From NCBI GenBank assembly GCA_051530055.1, contig JBMGUZ010000005.1:1-64000 (forward strand): a stretch of DNA of 64,000 nt, given 5' to 3'. The stretch comes from Neoechinorhynchus agilis (lineage: Eukaryota > Acanthocephala). The translations under genes and the position numbers were made by a program. Under the pieces are notes generated by a model. That model saw only the letters and a list, made by a program, of their open reading frames with translations. It was not told where the DNA came from and did no database searches. Below, in pieces: positions 24,594-35,526 of this stretch. Numbering within the stretch: position 1 is the first letter of the stretch; every line of letters begins with the position of its first letter.

Positions 24594-27130
24594 GATTATA
24601 ATTGCAAGCCCAGTATTTGTTGGACCAAAACTTTTGCATGGGGCATCCTGATGCAAGTTAGCTTTTTTAATTTGGGATGCACAGTACTTAAGACAGCTTG
24701 AGGTAACTGCTCCTCTTGAAAAATGATTGGGAATAGATAAAAATTTGTTTGAGAGATTAAAAAGTTAAGAATTCCATTCCTGGAGATTCAGAAATTCGTG
24801 AAGGGAGCGTTTAATGGCGAAATTGAAAAAAGCTACGGCGAAAACCGGAATCTGCGGCTTAAAGACTTGTCGCTGGATAAGTACCATGTTATCAGATCAT
24901 GATAGCATGCTTCCGATAAATCGCATTGTTTTGCAACTGTAATGCCTTCCTGTCGGTTGGATGGGACATAGCAGATTCGAATTCGCCTCCGCTTCTTCGA
25001 GCTTTAACTAAGAACGAATAGTTGATATTTAGCAAAATTCTGTACTTGAACAACACAGAGTTCGTAAAGATATTCTCAAGCGCCAAGATGGACACTTTTT
25101 TTATAATTTAGATAACATTCAGTAATCGCCGAATGAAGTTGACCCAATGGTGAATGTTTAATATAGTAAAACTAATTGAAGATAATGTTGAAGAAATATT
25201 TATTATTTAACTTTGGGTATTAAGAGCATCGATTGATTGAGATATTAGAAAACGTTTCTGAGAAATCCTGTTCAGGGCAAGAATTTGTTATTGAAAAAGA
25301 GAATGAAATATGGTCGTGCATTTAGAATTGTTCAAGAAATGTTTAACTAGTTGCTTAATTTTTTGGGATTCGGGTGTTTCTTGTGTTTAAAATTTAATGG
25401 CTTTTCACTATACTCGATTTCGAACTTTGGACATAAAAGACGTATAGTTTCGTAAATAAGCGGCTTTCCGATTATGTTATTCGCTTATTCGCATCAAACG
25501 TATTTAATAACCCATATAAAATGCATTCGCTTAAACTTCATTTGTAAGCTAGAAACGTACTCAACGCCCTCAAGGATCAAGAGTTTCTGTTTCAACTTTT
25601 TAATTTTACGTCTATAATTCGACCTTTATAAGTCTTGAAACTAAAATAAGAATGAAGCTTTTAATTATTTGTTATGAAGAGTTTGCCCTTTATACTGTGG
25701 GGAAACACATTTGCGGTTTTATACTAAAAAATAGTAGAAATATCTTCAAGTCTAGCGTTTTCGAAACAGTTTTATCAAAAACGACTTTTTTGCACTAACG
25801 GAGCATTTATGTCCACGTGCATTCGCGTGTTCGACTAATTGAAGAAAGGCAAGGATATTCGCCATGTTGAACTTGATTTCGAAGCGATGTGAGAATTCGA
25901 GTCCATGATTCGTTATTAAGCGATCCATAAAATACGTATGTATTAAACGATAACAACTTCAGGAAACCACCACGTTCTATTCAATGATTGGGCATAGGGT
26001 TTAAGCATCAAAGAACCCAATTGGCGGGAGGGCCTTTACAAGAACCAACCAGAAAAATCATGTACCAACATCCTCTCGACAGGATAATAAATTAATTGAC
26101 TTGTTGAATCAGCTTCAAATCCAAGCCTATCTTCGAAATTAAATCATTTTATTCTTGATTGCCGAATGTGTTTTCGAGGTTTCCATTGCAAGCATTTAAT
26201 CGGTCTTTATACTTAGTGAAAATTCGATGCATTTTGATCCTCGTCGGGCACTGTGCCATCTTTTGCCAAGAAAAAAGGAGTGCCGCGTGACTAAATGCAC
26301 ATTGGAAGATGGCGGATTTATCGAGGGGAGATATGGTATTGTGGAGTGTAGGTTTCGCGGCAGGAACCAACGAAGAATGCAGCCAAGAGCATTATGTTCA
26401 ACTTGTGGAGCTGTTGAAAGATAGGCGACCTTCACTTATAACCAATCAAATTAATTGAGATTCTTGTGAATATTTATATACTTAGAATTTGAATAACTTT
26501 GATTGTATGAAATATTTGTTGCACTTTTTTCTCGCAAATCGTTAATATTTAACGCATCGATGCCTAGGGAGAAACGAACACTGTAAACGGAAGTTAAGAA
26601 AATGAGAAATATGAAATGTAAAAGTGCGATCGACATTTCAATGGCGCTGTAAAAGGGAAGTCCGAATTTAACATTTATGAGCTCACTTCACTTGTTAGAG
26701 ACGTAGATCACATTTAAAGCAAAAATTTGTCGTCGAATCTTTTTTGGTAATATGCAGGGATTTTTTTGCGTCCGAATAAATGCAAATTTTATTTCATTTA
26801 AAGGAGGCTTTAGTTATAACAAGACAGAAAATGCGTTCCAGTGTCCGAAACAATTCGCTAAATGAATGCGCAATTCCTGAGATCTTCACAGATCCAACAT
26901 AATGAAATACAATAAAATGTTTAACTTTGCTTGAAAATTCATCGAGGACTATTAATCGGTGACATTCGCGAATTCCCTCACTGTATACAATTAGATTCTT
27001 AATTTGCACAGACTTTGCTGCATCCGTGGGGGGGGAGGGAATAAAAGATTTTATATCAATCAAAAGTTAGTCTTTTTAGAGTAGTAACTAAACACTAAAA
27101 TCATGACTCTCAAAAACACAAAAAATTAAA
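24594..27130. other. Unclassified nuclear sequence
   Basis: About 2.5 kb, A/T-rich, immediately right of the satellite. Only short overlapping frames exist (none above 90 codons) and none resembles a known family. A slightly GC-richer patch at 26150-26430 has frames open on both strands, without recognisable motifs. No repeat units or RNA genes were seen. Confidence 0.6.
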
Positions 27131-27137
27131 TTGATGC

Positions 27138-27772
27138 TCAAATACAAATCACCTGAGTGCCATACAAAAGCATGGAATTTATCCACTTTCTTTTCAAAAC
27201 CACTACATTTACGAGTTTTCCAGCAAATGGGTTAGAAGATTTGACTGCTGCCAACGCCTCCAATATTGTGTCCCCTTCTCCAAAGTCGTCAACTGCTTTA
27301 ATGTGCCAGTTGAGGATTAGAAGTGGCACGACCCCTCGATAAATCACCAACTCTCTTGCCAAACTTTCAGAATTCGTGACGCAGATTATTGGGCATTCGA
27401 GTCGATACCGACTCAAACGTTTAGCAATATTTCCAGTGTTGCATGAAACGACTATCGCGATCGCCCCAGAAAGTAAAGCAATATGAGCGATACTGATAAT
27501 TGCCACATCAAGTCCTGAGATCGATGAACGTTTCTGTAGGAACTGTATTTCGAAATCTCTGATAGTTTTGAAAGTCGGAAGTGTCCTTTCAGTTGCACTT
27601 AGGATATTGATCTAGCAATAAATTCACACGAGGCATTAAAATTTACCAAATGACCTTTTTCGAAAATCTATTTTCGTTTGACTCTTTAGTATCATTAGAG
27701 AGAACTATTGCATCCACCAAATCGATCGGTTCACATCTTGTCAAGTGAGAACTTTTCTTGGAAAGAATAATC
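27138..27772 (-). pseudogene. Pyruvate kinase C-terminal fragment, diverged
   Basis: Pyruvate kinase makes pyruvate and ATP from phosphoenolpyruvate in glycolysis. The 122-residue frame resembles its C-terminal domain: AIAIVVSCNTGNIAKRLSRY, then CPIICVTNSESLARELVIYR and GVVPLLIL, followed by GEGDTI where the family has KKGD. Upstream on the same strand a second stretch, DLVDAIVLSNDTKES, aligns with the family's D.ANAV.DG.D..MLSGETAKG but has lost GETAKG. The two are joined in frame by a candidate 43 nt GT-AG intron (27612-27654). Nothing of the N-terminal barrel is found; the fragment ends where mitochondrial DNA begins at 27773. It is either a pseudogene or a gene broken by that insertion. 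Confidence 0.7.
27612..27654 (-). other. Candidate 43 nt intron in the pyruvate kinase fragment
   Basis: Starts GTCATTTGG and ends TTTATTGCTAG on the minus strand. Removing it joins two pyruvate-kinase-like stretches in the same frame (...RFSKK / INILSATERT...). The donor is weak; a GTAAAT donor 8 bases further in would give 35 nt but breaks the frame. Confidence 0.5.
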
Positions 27773-28345
27773 GTGGGGGTCTTGTTAGTGGGCCTCATGG
27801 CTTGTTTGTGCAAGATGTATTTTACTAGAGATTTAAAGGTTCTTGTTGCTTATTCTTCTGTAGTGCATATATCTTTTGTGGTGCTAGGGTTTATGTTCTC
27901 TTCATCCAGGTTGGTCCTGTTAAGAGTGCTGGTTGTTTTATTTCACAGATTTTTGTCAACGGGTTTGTTTTATTTGGTAGGGTGTTTGTCCTCCATTTAT
28001 ATGAGGCGTAGATTTTTTGTATTGAAAAATGTGGTGGTGTGAGGCTCAGGTCTGATGTTTATAGTATTTTTAATGTTTATTTTAAATTTTAGATTTCCCT
28101 TGTCGGGTTCTTTTTGGGCCGAGTTGGGTTTAGTTTTTGGGGTGTTGTATTTTAATAAAATAATGTTAATTTTTGTTATTTTCATATTAATGTTTTCTAT
28201 AGTGGTTAATGTGGAAGTTTTATTAATGGTTGTTTCTCGAGCATTATGTGACTCTAAACCCCTAGAGAGTGTATCGTTAATAGTCGGTTTGTTCAGGTCG
28301 GTAGTGTGGGCTTCAATAGGTTTATTGTTGATTGTATATCGGTGA
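27773..28345 (+). pseudogene. ND4: ND4 3' part in second mitochondrial insertion (NUMT 2)
   Basis: Copy of 4186-4758 in opposite orientation, starting abruptly inside ND4 at GTGGGGGTCTTG. Coordinates pair at a constant sum of 32531, so there is no net indel. It differs from the first copy by scattered substitutions that change few residues (for example M/L, P/S and M/I). The frame is open apart from TGA = Trp. The left edge abuts the pyruvate kinase fragment directly. Confidence 0.88.
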
Positions 28346-28376
28346 TTAACAATTGTGGTTTGTGGCGTAAATCGGT

Positions 28377-29331
28377 ATGTTAAGAATAGTCATTTTTGTC
28401 TCCTTATCAGTGGTAAGGATAATTTTGTTTTTTAGGGGGTTGTTTTTATGAGGTGTGATTGGGTGATTAGAGTTGATAGTCGGGTGGTGGTTTTCCTATG
28501 AGGCAGAGGTTGCTTTTAGGCCAGGTGAGTCGATCATAGTGGGGGTTTTATTTTTAATTTATGGTATGGTGTTGTTGTTTACAATGTTGTACATGGACAT
28601 AGAAAAATATGGGTGGTCTTTTAATATGATAGTGGGTTTGTTTGTTTTAGGTATATGTATTTTTTTAACGTTTAAGGATTGAATTTTAATTTTAATTGGA
28701 TGGGAGATTTTAGGTGTGGTGAGTTTAGTTTTGATTTATTATTACAGTAATTTTGGCAGCAAGGTTAGCTCTATAGTCACTATTGTTATTAATCGGGTTG
28801 GCGATATTGGTTTTATTATCTATCTTTCTGTAGCTTTCAGGGGTCTTAGAGTTAGTTTTTTTGATTTTTATATGGCTTTAATAATTTTAATGTGTGTAGT
28901 TAGTAAGAGGGCCCAGTTCCCCTTTAGGGTGTGGCTGCCTATGGCGATAGCAGCCCCCACACCGGTTTCCTCTTTGGTCCATTCTTCTACTCTGGTTACA
29001 GCTGGTATTTTTATGGTTTTATTCGCGTATGAGATTATGGATGTTAACACTTTATTAGTTGTAGGGCTGCTCGGCGTGCTAACAGTTTTTATTGCGGGGT
29101 TTTCTAGTGTGGTTGAAAGGGACGTTAAGAAAATTGTAGCTTTGTCTACTTTATTCCATTTAGGTGTTTTGAGTTTGTTTTTAAGGGGTAGAGTTTTGGC
29201 TTGCGCATACCTGCATTTGTACATACATGGGTTTTTTAAGAGGTTGTTGTTTGTTAGAGTTGGCGTTATTATTTTTTTAATGTCTCATAATCAGGATAGG
29301 CGGATACTGTGAAGGGGGGCCGTTTTTTGAT
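28377..29331 (+). pseudogene. ND5: ND5 5' part in second mitochondrial insertion (NUMT 2)
   Basis: Copy of 3200-4154 in opposite orientation; it begins with the ND5 ATG and stops about 318 codons in, where unrelated nuclear sequence starts. About ten residues differ from NUMT 1. Near its end ATG-CTG-TGG in one copy is ATA-CTG-TGA in the other; both read Met-Leu-Trp in the mitochondrial code but would be a nonsense change in the nucleus. The antiporter motif region QFPFRVWLPMAIA is intact. Confidence 0.88.
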
Positions 29332-29986
29332 TTTTCCTAACAGGACGCTTAAACCTTGATGCGTCGATAGAATGTTCCATCTGATCCCCTATGGAAACTT
29401 GTGCACAATCATTCAAAACTTCACAATCACTCGGGGGGAGGGGGATAGTAGGAACAAACCTTAATCTAGACATGTCGGAAATAGGGTTTACCTGATTGCT
29501 GATATTCGAAGCGCAATTTTGCATCACGAAACAGCGCTTTTGTACGTTTTTCGACTTGGTACAAATCTACCACCAGCTCCAAAGCAGCTCGATTCGCCGG
29601 AGAACAAAAAAGAGCGATGTGACGAACACGAATGTCAATGCATAGAATTATCATTATAGCACCAAGCATCCTGTTTTAGTTTTCAAAATTTACTAATTAT
29701 AAACGGCGCGTTTTTAGTCACATTAAATTTGCATGCGCTTTTAAGTCCCGATTGATTCCTTTATTCTAGCAAAAATATAACATATTTGGAAATTATCGAT
29801 AGAAAATCCTTCGGGTTAGCCATAGTATAATTTTGGTGAAAATGCTCCCGGTAACAGCATATTTGATCGATTGGCGATATTTCGAAGGAGTTAACCTCGC
29901 CTCATCAGTCATCTAAAAATATATTTTTCCCGTTCAGGTTTTACGCTCGATTGCGCGGGATCGCCAAACTCAAATTTCGGGGCCAA
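29332..29986. other. Unclassified spacer between NUMT 2 and Penelope-like element
   Basis: Holds two short minus-strand frames (29291-29527 and 29466-29669) with no recognised motif, then A/T-rich sequence. The last 100 bp next to the Penelope-like element carries a hammerhead-like motif, listed separately. Confidence 0.5.
29855..29915 (-). ncRNA. Hammerhead-ribozyme-like core downstream of Penelope-like element (tentative)
   Basis: On the minus strand CTGATGA (about 29908-29902) is followed 18 bases later by CGAAA (29884-29880), the two conserved core strings of a hammerhead ribozyme. Complementary ATAT stretches after GAAA could form stem III. Stem II between the cores pairs poorly (GAG/CTC plus closing G-C), which lowers confidence. 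Penelope-like elements are known to carry hammerheads near their ends, and this lies just 3' of the GIY-YIG frame. Confidence 0.3.
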
Positions 29987-30700
29987 TTATCCGTTCGAAC
30001 ACGTTTTTTTCATGATTTTAGCATTGATTTTTAACACGTCGCTGGCTGGAAGTTTTAAGCTAAAATTAGCTTTATTTCCTTCCATTGCGTTGGACACAGC
30101 GATGTGCAAGGCCTCCAAAATAAGCCGTCTTTTTAAGTTTTGCTCTATTTCTATAATGTTGGTGCCACCAAAATCCGCTCGATACTTACGTGTCTCTTGA
30201 TGATTGGAGGTTGCTGACGAATGTTCAAATCGACTGCGGGCTTGCTTATGTTGAGCGACCCTCTTCTCAATGCCTTGCATCGTTTGTCTGATATAAGCTT
30301 TCTCACACTTTTCACAGTACATTCTATAAATCCCATTGGTCGGCTCAGTTTTACCCTTCTTGAATGTGCTTCTGAGAGCGTTTCCTTTAGTTTTGTATAG
30401 ACAAATTCCAACCTTCTTTCTCCAAATGGAATAGATCATTTGATCTGTGTCGTCATCAATGAAGTGCACCCTTTCGAAGCGTACAGGCTTTGCAGACGAT
30501 TTTTTTGTTATGCGGATGGTAGTTACTGCCTCTGATTCCTCGGTCTATAATCGATTTGGGATATCCCCTAATTTTCAGCTCCTGTACTATCATCTCCCTT
30601 TTCCTACTCCATGCAAATTGAGTAGATGAAATAAGAGAAGCTCATCGGAAGTACGAAGTGACAGCCAAGATTTTATACCTCATCGGTTGGTGACTTGTCC
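29987..30700 (-). mobile_element. Penelope-like element, GIY-YIG endonuclease end (fossil)
   Basis: A 160-residue minus frame resembles the GIY-YIG nuclease tail of Penelope-like retroelements: NGIYRMYCEKCEKAYIRQT, then KRVAQHKQA, then RRLILEALHIA and MEGNKANFSLKLP at the end. Upstream sequence reads like the linker between reverse transcriptase and nuclease (SRKREMIVQELKIRGYPKSI). The reverse transcriptase itself is not recognisable here, so this is a broken 3' end. Related tails occur at 50110-50775 (+), 44720-44870 (+) and 59201-59425 (-). Confidence 0.75.
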
Positions 30701-30989
30701 AGTGTGATGATCCCCATGATAATTTCTCCTTGCGATAAAGTGAAGCTTCTAACTTTGCCTTGTACAAAACGCTTGACAAGGATGTTTGTAGCAGATGTAA
30801 GGAAGTTGTTCACTGTAGATGTGGGTGTATCATCCATAGCTCTCTATTGGTTTTTTATAATCAGGCAACACTAACACACTCAACAACATCAAGATTTATT
30901 CGTCAAGAGTCCATTTTTAAATAATTGAGCTACTTATCAACCTAAATCCTGTAAGCATGACATTACTTAGATCAGTGAGTTAAGTCGAT

Positions 30990-33260
30990 CCATTTAAAGC
31001 TCCCTTCTGCCCAGTTAGAGGAGTGTGCCCATGGGTAAGGGAGGTTATCAAGGTTCGATAAGAAAATGCGTTGAAAGGTTAGTCGCTGTTCGGGTGGTCG
31101 ACCACGTGAGAAAAAAACTAGGCCAGCGATTGCCCAGGAATTCCATACAACCCGAGTGGACTTATCGTTCAGACCGAGACGATTGGCTCGTTTTGCCTTC
31201 GCGCCAGCGATCTTTAGCAGGCGTTTAAGCTTTAAGAGGTCGCGGGTGGGTGAGCAATATTGGGTGAAGGTGTATCCTAAAATGTTGATTGATAATCGGG
31301 CGGGGCTCGTCTCCTGATTTAAAATTCATAAAATGCGTTCCTCAGCGCAATTTTACAATTAACTGGGATTTGAGTGGATTCAGCTCGAGGCATATGTGAG
31401 GTAGAACGTTTGGTAGAAAGGACAGGAGAGAAGCCATTTCCTTTCTCACCATCAAATAGTTGCATTCTTTAATGACTGCGGTGATATCATCAGCGTAGAG
31501 GGTAATAGCTTTGCCGACATTGCTATATTGTGTTGCCAAGCAAAAAAGAATTGGAGACAGTGGTGAGCCTTGAGGCACGCCCTTGGTCTGATGAAATGTT
31601 TTTCGAAGAGGGTCGTTTTGGAAAAAGAAGGACTTTGAAACGAGTGTGTTATTGACCCGGGCGATTATGTTGTGTGGATAGTTAAAAAATTTCATTATCT
31701 TAATAATAAAATCGATATCGATGTTATCGAATGCCTTTGAAATGTCGAAAGAAGTTAGGACATTTGTTGGATTGGGGTTTCTAGAAATTATCCATTATTT
31801 CTCGGATGTTGGGTAAGAAACCATGGCAGCGCGGATCAATGCAATTGTGTTTCAATGCAAATTGCAAAATAGAACGAGCTAATGCTCTCTCGTAGATGGA
31901 GACCAGAGAGTTTTGGATTGCAATTTGTCTAACTTCGTTCGATGATCTAACCTTACGGCGCTTGTTTTTGACCAGAAAAATCCGCTTGGCTGTGTTAATA
32001 GATACCCATTCATGTGGATGCGCACGAATCATAGCTTCTGCCAAAAGACCAATGTTGATACTGGATAAAACATTGGTGGCCTTGAAGGAAGCAGAGGGGT
32101 CGTTAGATGAGACCTTATTCTTGGAACCCCAGTGCGTAATAACATCACTGACCAATAAATCAAATCTGCGTCGCTTAATGGGTAAAAAGATGAGGTTAGT
32201 AGTGGACAAAGAGCATCCCGAGGAGTGGTCAAGACATAGGGAAGTGACCACTGCATTGAGCCCATCTTCTTTAATCCATGCAGCAGCGGCACTGCGCCAG
32301 GGAATAAACTTCTTTTTGGCAACGATATTCCACCAAGACGACGAGTTGGGGAATTCATTTGAAGGCGAGCTCGGCATGGCCAGTGCAATGCTGACCATAG
32401 TTTAGCAAGTTCAGAGTTTCCTTCATTATTGGCTCTAAAGAGTTCTCTACCGTAGAGGGAACGAAGATTGGATTTGCCCCTGCCCCATGCTTGCTTAATG
32501 ACCGTCGATAGAAAGGAATCGCTTGAATTTGCCAGAAATTCGTTGATTTCCTTAAGAGACGGCTTACTACTGCACTCGAAGAAGAGTGATGTGGAGTTAT
32601 TAGAAAGTTGGATATTGAAGGAGGATAAGATGAATTTTCGATTTAAAAGGATGTTTCTTGAGAGAAGCCAAATAAGAGTGTTGTGACCAGACGTTCGAAA
32701 AAACGCCGATTGGGAGCTAACTCTTGGTTTGATAGAAGACAATTTCCTTGCTAGACACAGGTCTAATGCTGAATTGTAGTTTGGAGCAGTGAACGTCGGG
32801 AAGGGAGGGTAGATAATTTCGTGTGAGTCCGATGCACGAGATATCGCGCGAATCCATTTTCCCGAGGGGTCATTAAAGTGCCCGAATAGAAAATCAACTC
32901 CAGCAAATAGTAAATTCTTGATAATTGTTTTGTTATTCTTCAGATGAATCTTCTTAGGGCGAACGTATATAATACCTAATAAGAATTTCTTATCATCATA
33001 ACGGATGGAGAATATGGCGTAGGAGAGGGCTGATGAAATAAAATTGGAGATAGGACAAGGTCAGAGGTTAGAATTAAAGATGGATAGTAGACGCTAAGAA
33101 TTTGAGCTAGCTGGAGGAGTAATAAATATAGATGAGAATTGGTTAAGTTTTTTGATACCTTCGGGTAAGTCATAAAACGTGTGAATGCTTTTCGTTTCTT
33201 GGATAAAAACCACCTAGCAATTCTCTACTTCGGTTAAAATATTTGGAATTCCTAAGCGAC
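30990..33260 (-). mobile_element. LINE ORF2: AP-endonuclease-like plus reverse transcriptase, decayed
   Basis: Minus-strand pieces in order: a degenerate endonuclease-like part at 32750-33180 (ILSVYYPSLIL; GHFNDPSGKW where GDFN is usual; SALDLCLARK; SGHNTLIW where SDH is usual); RT fingers at about 31850-32060 (SINTAKRIFLVKNKRRKV, then SIYERALA); palm with GVPQGSPLSPILFCLATQ and ITLYADDITAVI at 31440-31600; then LELNPLKSQL and a thumb-like continuation to about 30990. The catalytic YADD is intact. Several frameshifts and stops split it. Together with ORF1 upstream it is an APE-type LINE of about 4 kb. Its fingers region is the homologue of the 173 bp satellite. Confidence 0.8.
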
Positions 33261-33293
33261 CACTCGAGTTCCACTGGACTAACCTTAACTCGT

Positions 33294-34943
33294 TCATGAG
33301 CCGGCCTTTCTCCTTTTAATAAGATCCACTACACCCTCGGAGCACATTTGTTTCTGTTCTTCGATTATCTGCCGAACGAAGACTTCTTCATCCATCATTT
33401 CTGTGTCCGAAGCATCAATCTCTATTGGTTCGTCCTTGTTATGGAAAAACGACCTTTTAACGGGAGCCCCAGCAACTGCTGACGGAATCACTCGAGTGAG
33501 GCCATTAGAAATAGAGGTAGTAAAAGCCTCAAGAAGCCTCTCCAATAGTTTTTCCATATGCTGTATCGCGGTAGCGATTCTCAAGTCCACCATTCTCAAA
33601 ATGTTTGTTGAAAAGTCGCTCAAAATCTTGTCCATATTTTTCCCCTCGTTACAGCTTGAGACGGCCTCCAAGTGAATGCGAGAATGGGGTTGGTCTGTAT
33701 TCGAATTATTTCCCAAGAAAGATGGCCGAGACTCCAAGTTCTTTTTTTGTTGGATCGGTGGGGCTTTATTTTGAGCCCAAGCAACATATTGTTTGAGGAC
33801 GGAGCAATTTTTCGCGAAAGCGCAATGACCAATTTGTCCACAGTTTGCACATTTTTTAATTCCTTTTGAACAATTTGAGCTACAGTGTTGTTCGCCACAA
33901 TACGCGCATTTGGTTATCTTAGATGGGCAACGTTGAATCCAATGGCCTCACTCCTGACAACCTGCGCATCGAGGAAAAGTGAAATCGTCCATTCTAGAGA
34001 TTTCGTTGGCAATAAAAGAGATTTCCATTGACTGAAAAATACCTCTTGGATATCAGGGAATTTCTCGTCACTATATCGGCTTTCAGGGCTGCCCTCGGAA
34101 TAGGTTTACCGTTGTTTCGGGCCTTCAAAAAAATAGAATTTTGCATCCGAATTTGGATTCAAATAACCTTTTGTCATCCGATTCGATGTCCGGAGAAAGA
34201 CCCGACACAATAAAAGTCGACATGTATAAAGAGTTCTCGAAGACAACACCCTGCTCGTTGAACGAATGCAGGAAAGTTTGATCGAGACGTCTGTTCGATT
34301 CATTTTTAAGGTAAACCTTAAGCTTGCACCCGAAGTATGTGAGCTTTAGGATACGTTGGATGTTGTCATTGAACGATCGGAGCCACGGAATGAGAAATTT
34401 TTTATACAAGGTTTCCCTTGGTTGAATTGGATGATATAGAGATGGAATATGGCCATCTCTTTATCGGACTCTCCAGAAAATTTGGAGTGACGGATTGTAT
34501 GCTGTCTGCTTTATCGATGGGAAGAGTTTGATTTTTTTGTTCCGGAGACAAAGGGGTCTTCAGAAAGTTGGGTGGCCGTACGCCACCCTCCGCCGCAACG
34601 TTCGGTTGCGAAAACATTGCTATTGCACTTTGTTGAATGCTTTGGGACGCGAATTGGCAATTTCGTGTTTCATCGATCAAAATCCAAAACCTGTGTAATT
34701 TGAGTCGACGGCGCGACCTTTATTGAACACTGTACCAATCAGACGGGAATTAAGATTTGAGAATTGAGCTCCTGAGTTTTTGAGGACTTCGTCTCCACCA
34801 ACAGCGTCCAACAGGCTCATTTTGACTAATCCTCTTAGGTCCTCCTCTTTGACCTCCTTAACAGAGTCAATCAGCTCCGACCAGCTCGTTCCACTAAATG
34901 TAGCAAACATCGCCCCGTTTTTCGTTCGATCAAGTTCTCCCAT
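33294..34943 (-). mobile_element. LINE ORF1 (RRM-like domain, zinc knuckles, coiled region), decayed
   Basis: Three minus-strand frames in sequence. 34402-34943 starts MGELDRTKNGAMF and is polar. 34125-34409 contains FIVSGLSPDIESDDKRLFES, resembling the RRM-like part of LINE ORF1. At about 33830-33970 there are three CCHC zinc knuckles (CAGCQ..GHWIQRC, CAYCGEQHCSSNC, CANCGQIGHCAFAKNC; one stop codon in the first). 33294-33737 carries a heptad-like segment (ILRMVDLRIATAIQHMEKLL) and an acidic tail. ORF1 proteins of this kind bind LINE RNA. The order, strand and spacing relative to ORF2 at 30990-33260 support one element. Confidence 0.7.
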
Positions 34944-35089
34944 ATACCTTTTCTCAATTTCACTTTTTCAGATACAGACATGTTGCTCATCATTGTTCAC
35001 TGTCAGATCGCTGGGTGTAAGGGACAAACTTAATGATGATATAAAACAAACCGGCTTGCTAGCAAAAACCTTAAAATAGAATACAGCGC

Positions 35090-35395
35090 TCACACTGAGT
35101 CAAAAAAATTGGCTGGGATTGTACATTCCGTAGTTGTGTCGATGTGGTCAAGTTGGCTCTCCTCGACTTTGATTGAAACGTCTTTGTTTGTAAACTTACT
35201 TCGCCCTTTATAAACCGTTCCGAACTTTTTACTGTAAATAACCGTCGCTATATCGTATTCCTCGCCCAGCCCAAATTTAATTTCTAACCTTCCATTTTTG
35301 CCTATTAAATGGTGAACCATTGTTCTCCCGATCGTTTTAAAATTCGAGCATCTTGGAGTTATAACATTGTGATGAATTTGCCGTGTCAATGACAT
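35090..35395 (-). pseudogene. Protein kinase N-lobe fragment, casein kinase 1/TTBK-like
   Basis: A 101-residue frame contains a degraded Gly-rich loop and VAIK motif: FGTVYKGRSKFTNKDVSIKV followed by EE, resembling the CK1/TTBK N-lobe (FG.IY.G.....E.VAIK.E), where the Lys would bind ATP. The preceding glycines of the loop are replaced (IYSKKFG instead of IG.G.FG). No C-lobe with catalytic HRD or DFG is found nearby. Most likely a dead fragment; one exon of a spliced gene cannot be ruled out. Confidence 0.4.
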
Positions 35396-35526
35396 GGCGA
35401 TTGTGTTGTACTGTGTTTAGGAGTTCATCTTTGGGCGATTTCGTTGCTTTGGTTATGCGTTCATCATTCGTCTCCGATGGATTTCACTGAGCCGATGATT
35501 ACTTTTCATATTGACGCTGCAAATCA

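Noticed and set aside
28868-29224. 118-codon minus frame opposite NUMT 2 ND5
   Set aside because: Antisense shadow of the ND5 frame.
31896-32405. 169-codon plus frame over the LINE
   Set aside because: Antisense to the LINE ORF2 reading, which has recognisable RT motifs.
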